The notes: generated from the sequence alone by a model not told the origin. A DNA stretch of 64,000 nt from Planctomycetota bacterium (GCA_016200225.1 JACQFD010000039.1:248001-312000); one strand, 5' to 3'. Shown: positions 26,124 through 35,384, numbered from the stretch's first letter. Translations and numbers: made by a program.

Positions 26124-27182
26124 TCAGAATCTTATTGTTTGTTCGAAAATAATAAATGCTTTCTTGTCTTTGAACGACGCGTCGTCGGCCAGTATTTTCT
26201 CCGCATCCGTCGGGTACGGAATCGTTTTATAAATAATAATAAAGTCCGCCGCGGCGGCGCGGTCGGGCCGCGTCAAATTGTAAGTTCGCTCGACGCCGTA
26301 CGGCAGGAGCGTACTCGCGGGGCGCCGCTCCAGCAGCGGACTCTCCTCGCGATAGGGGAGTCCGTCGCTCGCGCCGGTTTCGTCGCGATAGGGATTTCGA
26401 TAACGATCGACTTTTTCGATCTTAATGATCGCGCCGTTCGCGTCCTTCCAGCGAAGTATCAAATCCGCGGCCCGCGAGCGTTCGTCCGTCGGAAAATGAT
26501 GGCCAGCGCCGACGTTTTTAATAATTATCTTTACGCCGGTCGCAAACGGCTCCAATTTTACTTGTAATACTTTTCTCAATTCCCGTTCGTCGTGCGACGC
26601 GGGCATCGAATGATTTTTACCTTTCGCGCCGCCCTCGCGGTCGCGCGCCGGTATGTGGCACGCGATGCAACCGATACCATCTTTAGCAAACGGCGTTTGT
26701 TTCCATTCCTGAACTGTAAAATGCTGATCATGGCATGTCCCGCACGCGCGCTCGTCGCCGAGGCGCGCGTCGAAGCGGGGGCCGCAGGCGCCCGCGGCGG
26801 TTTTTGATAATGTTGCAATCGACCCGCCGTCGCCGTGGCACGCGAGACAATCGACGCCTTCCGCGCGGCGCGCCGAGCGCGGAAGCGGCGGTTTGTCGAT
26901 GCCCGTTTCGAGCACGGGGCGCGGCGCGTGGCAATCGATACATTGCTCATTTGTATAGTCATTCGATAATTTACGAACTTCCGGATCGGCGTAGGCGCCG
27001 GCGTGAAACGAATCCTTCCACTCTTCATAAATATCGGCGTGGCACCGCATGCACTGCGCGCTCGAAACGCCCGCCATGCCGTTCGGCGCCGCGCGGCCGT
27101 CCGACTGGAACGCGCCCGTGAGGCCGATAATAATAAAAATCAGTCCGGCGGAAATGAATATTATTATTAATAACTTACGCAC
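26124..27182 (-). CDS. Pentaheme c-type cytochrome (c554-like)
   Basis: This 352-residue protein has an N-terminal membrane anchor or uncleaved signal (LLIIIFISAGLIFIIIGL) and five CxxCH heme sites at residues about 44, 81, 112, 147 and 172. The motif GAGHHFPTDERSRAADLIL then follows, typical of c554-type multiheme cytochromes. The C-terminal 110 residues are a heme-free beta domain. It should sit on the outer face of the inner membrane and carry electrons. Its start overlaps the ABC ATPase stop by eight bases, so it is translationally linked to the importer. Reduction of imported or chelated iron is a plausible but unproven role. Confidence 0.83.
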   Translation of the reverse strand: MRKLLIIIFISAGLIFIIIGLTGAFQSDGRAAPNGMAGVSSAQCMRCHADIYEEWKDSFHAGAYADPEVRKLSNDYTNEQCIDCHAPRPVLETGIDKPPLPRSARRAEGVDCLACHGDGGSIATLSKTAAGACGPRFDARLGDERACGTCHDQHFTVQEWKQTPFAKDGIGCIACHIPARDREGGAKGKNHSMPASHDERELRKVLQVKLEPFATGVKIIIKNVGAGHHFPTDERSRAADLILRWKDANGAIIKIEKVDRYRNPYRDETGASDGLPYREESPLLERRPASTLLPYGVERTYNLTRPDRAAAADFIIIYKTIPYPTDAEKILADDASFKDKKAFIIFEQTIRF

Positions 27183-28203
27183 GCACGCCTCCCGGATGCC
27201 ATGGATCGGAGAGGATTTCGATCATAACTTTCGCGCCGATGCTCCGCGCATCGCGCGCGTGTACAAAAACCGTCGCGCCGCCCGCCTCGACTTCGTGCAG
27301 CCAACCGCCCGGCCGATAAACCCGTGATTTTACGATTCCATCGGCCCCGGTTTCGCCAAATGTTAATTGATCCGGACGGAAACCGATCTCCACGGCGCCG
27401 TGGAGACCGTGCGGATTATTAAATATACCAAGCGGCGACTCGATCGCGCCGTCGCGCGCGTCGCCGCGCAATATTACATATTTTCCGACGAATTCGGCGA
27501 CGAATCGCGTCGCGGGATTTGCAATAATTTCCGCCGCGCCGCCGGTTTGTTGCAATTCGCCCGCGCACATCACCGTAATCCGGTCGGCGACGGCGGTGCC
27601 CTCGGCCTGATCGTGCGTGACGTGGACGACGGCGATTTGTAATTTTCGCTGGAGTTCCCGCAACTCGCGCGCGAGGGACGCGCGGAGCGATTCGTCGACG
27701 GAACCGAGCGGTTCGTCCAAAAGTAACAATCGCGGATCTCCCGCGAGCGCGCGCGCGATCGCGAGCCGCTGCGCCTCGCCGCCCGATAATTCATAGATTG
27801 CGCGTTTTTCCATTCCGTCGAGTTTCACTAATGATAATAATTCGGAGACGCGGCGCGCGCGCGCCGGTTTCGGCATTTTTTGTATGATAAGTATTTCCTC
27901 GAGCTGCCGCGCGACGCGCCACTGCGGCCAGAGCGCGAGATCCTGAAACACCATGCCGATGCGCCGCGCTTCGGGAGCGGCGTGCGCGTTTGCCGAGGAT
28001 ACAACATTTCCGCCGAGGAGGATTTCGCCGCCGGTCGCGCGCTCGAGGCCGGCGATCGCCCGGAGAAATGTAGTCTTTCCGGACCCCGAGGGCCCGATCA
28101 GAACGTGATATTCGCCCTCCGGAATATTTAGATTCGCTCCGCGCACGATTTCGCGGCCGCCGAGGGCGACGCTCAATTGTTTGCATTCGACGGCGTACTT
28201 CAA
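27175..28203 (-). CDS. fbpC: ABC transporter ATP-binding protein, iron (FbpC-like)
   Basis: This 342-residue ATPase has Walker A IGPSGSGKTTFLRAIAG, Q-loop GMVFQDLALWP, signature YELSGGEAQRLAIARAL, Walker B LLLLDEPLGSVD and H-loop VHVTHDQ. A C-terminal TOBE-type domain (residues about 235-340) is typical of FbpC/PotA. The chosen start is TTG at 28203, which overlaps the permease stop by four bases (TTGA); an ATG at 28284 lies inside the permease gene and adds unrelated residues. It powers the permease encoded upstream. The substrate (ferric iron) is inferred from the set; thiamine or another anion is possible. Confidence 0.88.
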   Translation of the reverse strand: MKYAVECKQLSVALGGREIVRGANLNIPEGEYHVLIGPSGSGKTTFLRAIAGLERATGGEILLGGNVVSSANAHAAPEARRIGMVFQDLALWPQWRVARQLEEILIIQKMPKPARARRVSELLSLVKLDGMEKRAIYELSGGEAQRLAIARALAGDPRLLLLDEPLGSVDESLRASLARELRELQRKLQIAVVHVTHDQAEGTAVADRITVMCAGELQQTGGAAEIIANPATRFVAEFVGKYVILRGDARDGAIESPLGIFNNPHGLHGAVEIGFRPDQLTFGETGADGIVKSRVYRPGGWLHEVEAGGATVFVHARDARSIGAKVMIEILSDPWHPGGVRA

Positions 28204-29738
28204 AGCGATACTTCGATTCCCCGGCGCGCGAACAGCGAACAGATCGCGACCGGCACAAATGTTAGAAATACGTGCACGGCGCACAGCGCGGCCACGAATT
28301 CCTTTCTGTTAAAATGAATGGCGTTGTAAACGCGGAACATCGTGCTCGAGTTGCCGGAAGGAATCAGCACGATCGCGTCGAGTTCGCGCATGCTGAGAAC
28401 GAATACGAGCAAAAACGCGCCGAGCAGCGAAGGCGCCGCTATTCGCGGAAGTAACAAAAACATCCGCCGCGCCGGGCCCATTCCGGCGAGCGCCGCCGCC
28501 GACTCGAGATCCGGATCCACGGCGCCGAGGCCGGCCGAAACGACCGCGTGCGAAAATATATAGAATCGCGCCAGCATGATGAATATTACGATTCCGACGC
28601 TCGCATAAACATAATCGGCGGCGCCGCCGCGGTTCCACATCCGGATCATAACGATCGCGAGCGCGATCGCGGGAAGCGCGAACGGAAGCGCGGCCGCCGC
28701 CTCGATCGCCGCGCGCGTTTTCCTTCCCGCGCGCGCCGCCGCGTGGCCGATTACGAGCGCAATCGCGAGCGCCGCGACCGCCGCGCCCGCGGAGTAAATC
28801 ATTGTATTCAATATGTCGCGCCGCGCCTCGCGGAGCGCGTCGAGCGCGACGCCCGGCGATCCGATCGTATAAATAAAGAATCCGACCGGAATCATAAAAC
28901 TGACCGCGAGCACGAACCATACAAAGAATACGGCCGGAATTTTCCACGGGCCGAGCGCGCGCGGCGGCGCGGGATGAAAGCGCCCGCGAATAATACAATT
29001 CGAACGTCCGCGCAAACGCGACGCGGCGGCGAACGCCGCGAGTCCGAGAGCGAGCGGCGGCAGCGAGGTCGCGACGGCCCCCGACGCGTCGCCGGCGCGC
29101 TGCCAGCGCGAAAACACTTCGTCGGAATATACATTATACTTCGGTCCGATGCTCGAAATATAGTCGGGCACGGAAAAGTCGGCGATCGTAAATATAAATA
29201 TTCCGCACGCAGCCGCGAGCATCGACGGCAGCGCCTGTCTGAATAGTAATTTTCTCGCGAGCCGCCGCCCGCCCGCAATTTCGGCCGCTTCGAGCGCGTG
29301 GCGGTCGGCGCGCGCGAGCGACGACGCCGTAAACACCGCCGCGATCGGATAATAATTAAAAATAAATATTCCCGCGATCGCCGCGAATCCATGTATTTGA
29401 ACCATTCCGGTCCACGCGATTCCGAGCATCAGCGCGGGCAGAAAAAGGGGGCCTAGCCATGCGATGCTTACGAATCCGCGCATCGGAAGATCCGTGCGCG
29501 TCGCGCACCACGCCATCGCGGCTCCGACGGCCGTCGCGCCGGCGGCGACCGATGCGCCGAGACAAAGCGTATTTATCAATAAAGTCCACTGGCGGAGGCC
29601 CGCGAGCACGCCCGCCGCGGGCTGCGACGCGGACGCGGAGTCGCCAAAGATACAGATATTCAATACTTCGATTCCGGGCCATACGACGAGCGCCGCGAAT
29701 AGTATAAATGCGATAATATAGATCGCGCGCCGGGTCAT
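28200..29738 (-). CDS. fbpB: ABC transporter permease, iron (FbpB-like, two fused domains)
   Basis: This 512-residue inner-membrane protein has about 12 membrane segments forming two permease modules, as in FbpB. EAA-type loops are visible (HALEAAEIAGGRRLARKLLFRQALP near residue 150; DPDLESAAALAGMGPARRMFLLLPR near 425; each longer than shown by context). It overlaps the binding-protein gene by four bases and the ATPase gene by four bases. The gene order matches fbpABC. Confidence 0.87.
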   Translation of the reverse strand: MTRRAIYIIAFILFAALVVWPGIEVLNICIFGDSASASQPAAGVLAGLRQWTLLINTLCLGASVAAGATAVGAAMAWCATRTDLPMRGFVSIAWLGPLFLPALMLGIAWTGMVQIHGFAAIAGIFIFNYYPIAAVFTASSLARADRHALEAAEIAGGRRLARKLLFRQALPSMLAAACGIFIFTIADFSVPDYISSIGPKYNVYSDEVFSRWQRAGDASGAVATSLPPLALGLAAFAAASRLRGRSNCIIRGRFHPAPPRALGPWKIPAVFFVWFVLAVSFMIPVGFFIYTIGSPGVALDALREARRDILNTMIYSAGAAVAALAIALVIGHAAARAGRKTRAAIEAAAALPFALPAIALAIVMIRMWNRGGAADYVYASVGIVIFIMLARFYIFSHAVVSAGLGAVDPDLESAAALAGMGPARRMFLLLPRIAAPSLLGAFLLVFVLSMRELDAIVLIPSGNSSTMFRVYNAIHFNRKEFVAALCAVHVFLTFVPVAICSLFARRGIEVSL

Positions 29739-30745
29739 TTTAAGAAAAACGACTTCAAATCGTCGAGCCGCGCGTCGAGATTCTCCGCGACTTTCGGCAT
29801 CGGCGCGGACATGATTGTTATATTACCGATTCGCTTCACGTGCGGCGGCGACTCCACGGCGTCGCGCACGGGAATGTTCGCCGAATCGGAAAACGCGAGT
29901 CTGCGTTCGACGTCGCGGCCGAGCAGAAAATCGATCAGTTTCTTACCATTCTCCGGATGGGGGCAGTCCTTGATGAGCGCGACGCTGTTCGGCAGCACGA
30001 CCGTTCCGTCGCCGCCCGCGCCGGGATACACGACGTCGACGTGTTTTCCGGCGGCGCGCTGCGTTTCATAATCATCCGTATCGGTCAGGCCGAACGCCAA
30101 CTGCCCTCCCGCGACGAGTTCGGCGACATACGCGTTTCCCGACGGCAGATTCGCGTCGTTGGCGATCAGTTGTTTAATGAAATCGCGCGTCCGATCGACG
30201 CCGAGGACTTCATAAAGAATCGCGAAGTGACTGAGCGTCGTGCCCGAGAGCGGCCGCGCGACGCCGATTTTGCCGCGCCATTTCGCGATCAACAAATCGC
30301 CGAGGTTTTTCGGATAATCCTCCGGCTTGACAAGATCCTTATTAATAATAAAAACCCGCGCGCGCGCCGCGAACGCCGTCCATTCCGACTTGGGATCCTT
30401 GAACGCAGCGGGGATGTCGGCCGCCGCGGGACTCGCGTACGGCGCGAGCAGCCCCGCGCTTGCGAGCCGCATCGTATGGATCAATTCATTATTCCAAAAA
30501 ACGTCGCAGCGCGGATGACTCCGTTCCTCGAGCAGCGTGCGCACGAGGCCGACGGTTTTCGCGGCTTCGATGTCGTAAACGGCTTGAACGACAACTCCGG
30601 TTTTTTGTTCAAATTCCGCAAGCAACGGTTCCGCGAATGTCTGATCGGCCGATGTGTAAATCACGACGCCCGGCTTCGAACAACCGGCGGCGGCGAGCGC
30701 GCACGCGATGAAAAAGTAAATTACGATTTGGCATCGGAGGAACAT
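29735..30745 (-). CDS. fbpA: Iron ABC transporter substrate-binding lipoprotein (FbpA-like)
   Basis: This 336-residue periplasmic-binding-fold protein starts at the ATG at 30745, giving a lipoprotein signal (YFFIACALAAAGC). Family features include VVIYTSADQTFAEPLLAEFE, CDVFWNNELIHTMRL, KIGVARPLSGTTLSHFA and GLTDTDDYETQRAAG. It would capture ferric iron or a related ligand in the periplasm. It is the first gene of a five-gene operon: binding protein, permease, ATPase, cytochrome, HEAT lipoprotein. An in-frame ATG 19 codons upstream would spoil the signal peptide. Confidence 0.87.
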   Translation of the reverse strand: MFLRCQIVIYFFIACALAAAGCSKPGVVIYTSADQTFAEPLLAEFEQKTGVVVQAVYDIEAAKTVGLVRTLLEERSHPRCDVFWNNELIHTMRLASAGLLAPYASPAAADIPAAFKDPKSEWTAFAARARVFIINKDLVKPEDYPKNLGDLLIAKWRGKIGVARPLSGTTLSHFAILYEVLGVDRTRDFIKQLIANDANLPSGNAYVAELVAGGQLAFGLTDTDDYETQRAAGKHVDVVYPGAGGDGTVVLPNSVALIKDCPHPENGKKLIDFLLGRDVERRLAFSDSANIPVRDAVESPPHVKRIGNITIMSAPMPKVAENLDARLDDLKSFFLK

Positions 30746-31123
30746 GTTGGTCGAGGAATCCTCCAATTGCGTGCCACGGCGAACGCGCGTGCGCCGGGGC
30801 ATCGATCACACCAAAAAGGCGCGCTCGTTGCGGACGCGTAACGATCCGCAAACGGTCTTGATATTTGACGACGAGTGTCGCGCCGCGCGACACAACGCGG
30901 TCCGAGCCGATGCCGACGCGACAATTCGCACGAATGGTGCCGTCGCCGCCCGAATTGCCACAAACTCTCGAACAGTTAGCTATCAATCCGCGGCCGCGTC
31001 GATCTTTTTCTTGAATTCGATCACGAACATTACCAATATCGGCTCCATCATTCGCCAGCGCGCAATTATTACTGACGAAATGAAAAGCGAATCGATCCAA
31101 CGTGAACCGATCAAAGGTGATCT
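30746..31123. other. Divergent intergenic region, no convincing gene
   Basis: This 378-base stretch separates fbpA (minus) from the FtsK-like gene (plus). Frames on both strands exist but have poor codon structure. The best, from a TTG at 30865 to a stop at 31014 on the plus strand, ends LEQLAINPRPRRSFS and resembles nothing known. It must hold the promoters of both operons. No clear -35/-10 pair or palindrome stood out. AAAGGTGAT lies just before the plus-strand GTG start at 31124. Confidence 0.5.
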
Positions 31124-33262
31124 GTGAAATTACTTGAAATGTTGCCCGCGGCATCACGTTTCGACATGTTGCGCACGCGTTGGCTTGCATTCCTGATTGC
31201 TCTCGTCGCGGTTTTTACAGGTACATCGCTCGTCTGTTATGCGACGGGCATGCGCGGCGTTCCGTCGTTCAGCGACACCGTACTCATTCGCGGAATTGAA
31301 CAATTGCAAAATGTCGCCGGTTGGATTCCGGGTTTCGTCGCGATGTTTCTCGTCCTCGTCGGCGCGGCCGCGGCAATTGTCATGAATTGCGGCATGTTTG
31401 CATTTCTCACGCGAACGTTTGTTTCGTTGCTCGCGGGATTGCTTCTTTCGATCATGTTCGGAACCTTTGGCCGGAACGAGGGCGGTGCGCTGGGCGTCGC
31501 CCTCGGCGGGCGCCTTTCCGATGTGATGTCTTCGCCGATCGCGTCGTTGCTTTGCGGAGTTTCTTCGCTGCTCGCGCTCTGGATCGTGTTCACCGGCAAC
31601 TTCCGCGATTTTAGTAGCATTCGCAACCTGAGTGATACTGGGCCGACGACGGGCGGCGATACTGGCCCGAAGACGGGCGGCGGTATTTTTGAAATGTTCG
31701 CGGCGGCGAAGAAAAAATTACAAAACATCGATCCTCCCGCCGAGCCCGAATCCGAAACTGATAACATCGAAATTGCCGCGCCGGTCGCGGTGATGACAAT
31801 TCCGCCTTCGCGGATCGCGCCCGATTCCGTGCGTACGTCCGCCGTGAAATTTACAGCCACGGAATTTACAAATATACCCGACCCGGAAGTTCGATTATTG
31901 CCAAAACGGGAACCGAAGACGCCGCCCGCGGATCGCGAGGGGCGCGGTGTTCGATCACGCACGGTATCAACAAATCCGAGCCCGATGATCGAGGCGAGTC
32001 AAGAAACGGCGCGCGGAATTGAAGATTCGAACATCGAAAAAACAAATACTGAAACAACGAAACATAATGAAGCGGACGCCGCGTCCAATATGGAAGCGGA
32101 GCGTCCAAGCGCGTTGTCGTTGGAATCGAGTGAATTGTCAATTTCAGCCGCCGCTCCCGACGGTTCCATCGCCGGCGCGGCCATTGTGCCGGATCCAATT
32201 TCTGTAGCAATCGAACCCCGCGTCGAAAACCCAAATGCGCAATCCGAAATCCAAGCATGGCCAGCAACTCCAGAATCCGGCGTCGCGGAAGCCCTGCGCG
32301 GAGAAGTCAACGCTACAGATGATCCGTCCCATGGAAATGACGAAACTCCAAGCTTTGCAAACGCTATCGAAATCGGTGTCTCTGGAGAATCTGTCGGATT
32401 ATTCGACGAACCGCGTGTTGAATTTATTAATGACCTCGAACACGGAGTCAGTAATGATCGAGAAATCCGCGCGAACAGCGACACTCTCTCCGCGACCGAA
32501 GAGGCGCCCGCGAGCGAACGCGAAAGTTACAAAAACAAAGTTCACGTCGATGCCGGCCGAACGATCGAAGAAGAAAGCGTCCGGGTCGATCTGAAATTGG
32601 CGTCGCCGGCGGCCGCGGACGTTGAAACCGAAGATATCTCCTGGGATTTGCCGCGGACAATACAAGCAACGGAAATCGCGCCCGACCCGAAACTTGACCT
32701 CGTTGCCGACGACATTTTTAGTGAAATTCGCATTGCTATCGAATCGGCGGGCACACTTCAGGCGGCGGCATCGGCCGCTCCGCCCGCGAAGACTCGAATC
32801 GAAGAAAATGCGATTCCCGCGGAAAAGGCCAAACCCGCCGAAAAGACAAAAACTAAGAAAAGCAGATCGTTAGTTAACAAATCGCCGGCGCCCGCGGCGG
32901 AGGAAGTCAGATCCGCGCCCGTCGAAGTTCCCGTCGATGCTCCGATTGCCGCATCCGTCGACGCAACCGCGCCCGCGGAAGCGATGGTTCCCACCGCGAC
33001 CGATTTGTCGCCTGTTCCCGCCGCGCCGATCTCTCCTCCGTTGGCGTCGGCCAATGACCTCCTCGATCGTGCTGCCCGGCTCGTCATTACTGAACGACGC
33101 GCGTCGATCTCTTTTCTGCAGCGAAAACTCGCCGTTTCACTCGGCGAAGCGCAACACCAAATGGCGGCGCTCGAAGCGGCGGGGGTCGTCGGACCCTACC
33201 GAGGCAATCCATCGAGGGATATTCTGCTAGGTCTCGCGGAATGGGATGAACGCCGGTCGTAG
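31124..33262 (+). CDS. Motorless FtsK-like protein (4TM domain plus gamma winged helix)
   Basis: This 712-residue protein has four membrane helices at about 20-42, 66-90, 92-114 and 135-158. The sequence GGALGVALGGRLSDVMSSPI is typical of the FtsK 4TM domain. A 480-residue acidic, Ala/Ser/Glu-rich, probably disordered linker follows. The last 70 residues (from ANDLLDRAARLVITERRASI, through SFLQRKLAVSLGEAQHQMAA, to AAGVVGPYRGNPSRDILL) match the FtsK gamma domain. The alpha and beta motor domains are absent; no Walker A or B is found. In the DNA-reading helix the usual Asn-Arg-Ala-Ala-Arg run is replaced by GEAQHQ. GTG start with AAAGGTGAT just upstream. It sits before rimO-pgsA-pgpA, where full-length ftsK/spoIIIE often lies. 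The role is unknown: a divisome anchor or a regulator of a separate motor. Confidence 0.8.
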   Translation: MKLLEMLPAASRFDMLRTRWLAFLIALVAVFTGTSLVCYATGMRGVPSFSDTVLIRGIEQLQNVAGWIPGFVAMFLVLVGAAAAIVMNCGMFAFLTRTFVSLLAGLLLSIMFGTFGRNEGGALGVALGGRLSDVMSSPIASLLCGVSSLLALWIVFTGNFRDFSSIRNLSDTGPTTGGDTGPKTGGGIFEMFAAAKKKLQNIDPPAEPESETDNIEIAAPVAVMTIPPSRIAPDSVRTSAVKFTATEFTNIPDPEVRLLPKREPKTPPADREGRGVRSRTVSTNPSPMIEASQETARGIEDSNIEKTNTETTKHNEADAASNMEAERPSALSLESSELSISAAAPDGSIAGAAIVPDPISVAIEPRVENPNAQSEIQAWPATPESGVAEALRGEVNATDDPSHGNDETPSFANAIEIGVSGESVGLFDEPRVEFINDLEHGVSNDREIRANSDTLSATEEAPASERESYKNKVHVDAGRTIEEESVRVDLKLASPAAADVETEDISWDLPRTIQATEIAPDPKLDLVADDIFSEIRIAIESAGTLQAAASAAPPAKTRIEENAIPAEKAKPAEKTKTKKSRSLVNKSPAPAAEEVRSAPVEVPVDAPIAASVDATAPAEAMVPTATDLSPVPAAPISPPLASANDLLDRAARLVITERRASISFLQRKLAVSLGEAQHQMAALEAAGVVGPYRGNPSRDILLGLAEWDERRS

Positions 33263-33277
33263 CGGACGCTCCATCCG

Positions 33278-33316
33278 CGGCCGGGGTTCATCGCGATCCC
33301 CGGCCGTTTTTGTTTT
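33278..33316 (+). terminator. Intrinsic terminator after the FtsK-like gene
   Basis: CGGCCGGGG and CCCCGGCCG form a 9-base stem with an 11-base loop, followed by TTTTTGTTTT. It ends the FtsK-like transcript and lies 20 bases before the rimO start, so rimO needs its own promoter or read-through. Confidence 0.85.
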
Positions 33317-33336
33317 ATAATTATAATAAAAAAACC

Positions 33337-34719
33337 TTGAAGTCACCGCCCCGCGTAAGTCTCGTCCACCTTGGATGCGCGAAAAATCAGGTGGATTCGG
33401 AAGTGTTGCTCGGGCGACTCGCGAGCGGCGGAACGCTTATATGCGGCAGTCTCGACGATGCTAATATTGCGCTGCTGAATACATGCGCTTTCATCGGCCC
33501 CGCGCGCGAAGAGTCGATGCACGCGATTCGCGGCCTTCTCGAACGTAAACGATCGGGGCGGTTGCGCGGCGTGATCGTCGCCGGATGTTTGACACAGATG
33601 TTCCGGCCCGATCTCGAGGCCGATCCTGAATTATCGGAAGTCGACGCATTCATTGGATTGACGGATTACACCGCGATCGAGGAGGTCGTGCGCGCGATCG
33701 ACGACGGACGCAACGCGCGCGCGCTGACGGGCGGCGCGATGCGCGAGGTGCCGATCGACACCGTGAGATTGTTAACAGGTCCGCGCTCGTTTGCATATTT
33801 AAGAATATCCGAGGGCTGCGACCACGATTGCGCGTTTTGTATTATTCCAAAAATCCGCGGCAAACACCGCAGCAAACCGCTCGAACAGTTAAAAGCGGAG
33901 ACCGAAGCGCTCGTCGCGCAGGGAGTGCGCGAACTCGTGATGGTCGCCGAGGACTCGACGTGGTATGGCCGCGATCGTTATGGAAGCGACCGCCTGCCCG
34001 ACGCGATTCGAACGGTCGCCGACGTGCCCGGCGTGCGCTGGGTGCGCGTGATGTACGCCTATCCGAACGGCCTGCCGAAGGGGTTGACGGAAGTGTTGCG
34101 CGAGCATCGCAACGTCGTCGAATATTTAGATATCCCGATACAACATATCGCTTCGGGAGTATTAAAATCCATGCGGCGCGCGTCGTCGGGCGAGCGCGTG
34201 CGTCAAACATTACAAATGTTGCGCGACGAAGTGCCCGGCATCGCGCTGCGGACGACGGTGATTGTAGGTTTTCCCGGCGAGACGGAATCGGATTTTGTAG
34301 AATTGCTCGAATTTGTGAAATCTTATAAATTCGAGCGCCTTGGCGCTTTTAAGTATTCTCCGGAGAAGAATTCCGCGGCGTTCGCGTTCGAAAACCCGGT
34401 GCCCGAAATCGAAATCGCGCGGCGGCACGACGCGATCATGCGCGCGCAGCGCGACGTCGTCGCGGAACGTAACAAAAGACTCGTCGGCACCGAACTCGAA
34501 GTGCTCGTCGACGCCGTCGACGAGCGCGGCGGCGCGACCGGACGCACGCGCGCCGATGCGCCGGAAATCGACTGCGGCGTTCGAATTGTTGGTAAAGCCG
34601 CGGTCGGACAGATATTCGACGCGAAGATTCTTAGTGTCGAAAACGACGGCTACGATCTAGTAGCAAAACCCGTAAAAACGCGCGCGGGCGCCGCCGGAAA
34701 CGCGCGGGGACGCGCTTGA
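33337..34719 (+). CDS. rimO: Ribosomal protein S12 methylthiotransferase RimO
   Basis: RimO adds a methylthio group to an aspartate of ribosomal protein S12. The 460-residue protein has the N-terminal MTTase domain with three cluster cysteines (LVHLGCAKNQVDSE, LLNTCAFIG, VAGCLTQM). The radical-SAM domain has CDHDCAFCIIPKIRGKHRS near residue 160 and RVMYAYPNGLP, and a C-terminal TRAM domain follows. I chose a TTG at 33337, just before the family sequence begins; a TTG at 33310 lies in the T-tract of the preceding terminator. It overlaps pgsA by four bases (TTGA). Confidence 0.92.
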   Translation: MKSPPRVSLVHLGCAKNQVDSEVLLGRLASGGTLICGSLDDANIALLNTCAFIGPAREESMHAIRGLLERKRSGRLRGVIVAGCLTQMFRPDLEADPELSEVDAFIGLTDYTAIEEVVRAIDDGRNARALTGGAMREVPIDTVRLLTGPRSFAYLRISEGCDHDCAFCIIPKIRGKHRSKPLEQLKAETEALVAQGVRELVMVAEDSTWYGRDRYGSDRLPDAIRTVADVPGVRWVRVMYAYPNGLPKGLTEVLREHRNVVEYLDIPIQHIASGVLKSMRRASSGERVRQTLQMLRDEVPGIALRTTVIVGFPGETESDFVELLEFVKSYKFERLGAFKYSPEKNSAAFAFENPVPEIEIARRHDAIMRAQRDVVAERNKRLVGTELEVLVDAVDERGGATGRTRADAPEIDCGVRIVGKAAVGQIFDAKILSVENDGYDLVAKPVKTRAGAAGNARGRA

Positions 34720-35381
34720 AGAATAGCAACAATTTCATGATTCGGACGCCGGCCGACTGGATCACGGCGGCGCGATTCGTGCTTTCGATAATATTATATA
34801 TAATTCTCGGATATATCTTATTTGACGAACCCGAGGGCGGCAACGCGAACGGCATTTTGAAGTGGGCGGCGTATATCATATTCGTGATCGCGGCCCTCAC
34901 CGATCTTGTCGACGGCGCGGTCGCGCGTCGCACGGGCATGAGCGATTTCGGCCGCGTCGCCGATCCTTTCGTCGACAAAGTACTCATTGTCGGAACGCTT
35001 GTATTTTTAGTAACCGTTCCCGAAATTCGAAAAACGATTCCGACGTGGTCGGTGGTGCTGATCGTCGCGCGCGAATTTCTGGTGACGGGCGTGCGGGGTT
35101 ACGTCGAGTCGAAAGGCATGAAACTGCCCGCCGACGCGTGGGGAAAATCGAAAATGATATTACAATGCCTCGGCGCGGGCGGCGGATTGTTGTTATTAAC
35201 GCATGCGAACAAGACGAGCCCCTGTTCGACTCCGTGGCTGCACGATTTTTTTGTAAATTGGGTCCCGCTGTTGACGGCGATCGTGTGGTGGTCCGCCGTC
35301 GTGATCACTTTTTATTCCGGAGTCGGGTATTTCCTGCGCGCTTCGAAATATTTGTCGACGCCGCACGGCGGCGGATCGTGA
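34716..35381 (+). CDS. pgsA: CDP-diacylglycerol-glycerol-3-phosphate phosphatidyltransferase PgsA
   Basis: This 221-residue membrane enzyme makes phosphatidylglycerol phosphate. The CDP-alcohol phosphotransferase motif DLVDGAVARRTGMSDFGRVA followed by DPFVDKV (about residues 69-95) contains all four catalytic aspartates. It starts with TTG overlapping the rimO stop by four bases; an ATG seven codons later is an alternative. The next gene, pgpA, removes the phosphate from its product, so the pair makes phosphatidylglycerol. Confidence 0.93.
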   Translation: MKNSNNFMIRTPADWITAARFVLSIILYIILGYILFDEPEGGNANGILKWAAYIIFVIAALTDLVDGAVARRTGMSDFGRVADPFVDKVLIVGTLVFLVTVPEIRKTIPTWSVVLIVAREFLVTGVRGYVESKGMKLPADAWGKSKMILQCLGAGGGLLLLTHANKTSPCSTPWLHDFFVNWVPLLTAIVWWSAVVITFYSGVGYFLRASKYLSTPHGGGS

Positions 35382-35384
35382 ACC

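Noticed and set aside
28309-28998. Minus-strand 229-codon frame inside the permease gene
   Set aside because: Arginine-rich shadow in another frame of fbpB.
30744-31127. Plus-strand 127-codon frame before the FtsK-like gene
   Set aside because: It begins inside fbpA's start region, has an Arg/Thr-rich random look and no family match.
31237-31962. Minus-strand frame of 241 codons opposite the FtsK-like gene
   Set aside because: Antisense shadow of the 4TM domain and linker; no start context or family.
33310-33336. Upstream TTG start for rimO
   Set aside because: It lies in the T-tract of the preceding terminator and the added residues are not family sequence.
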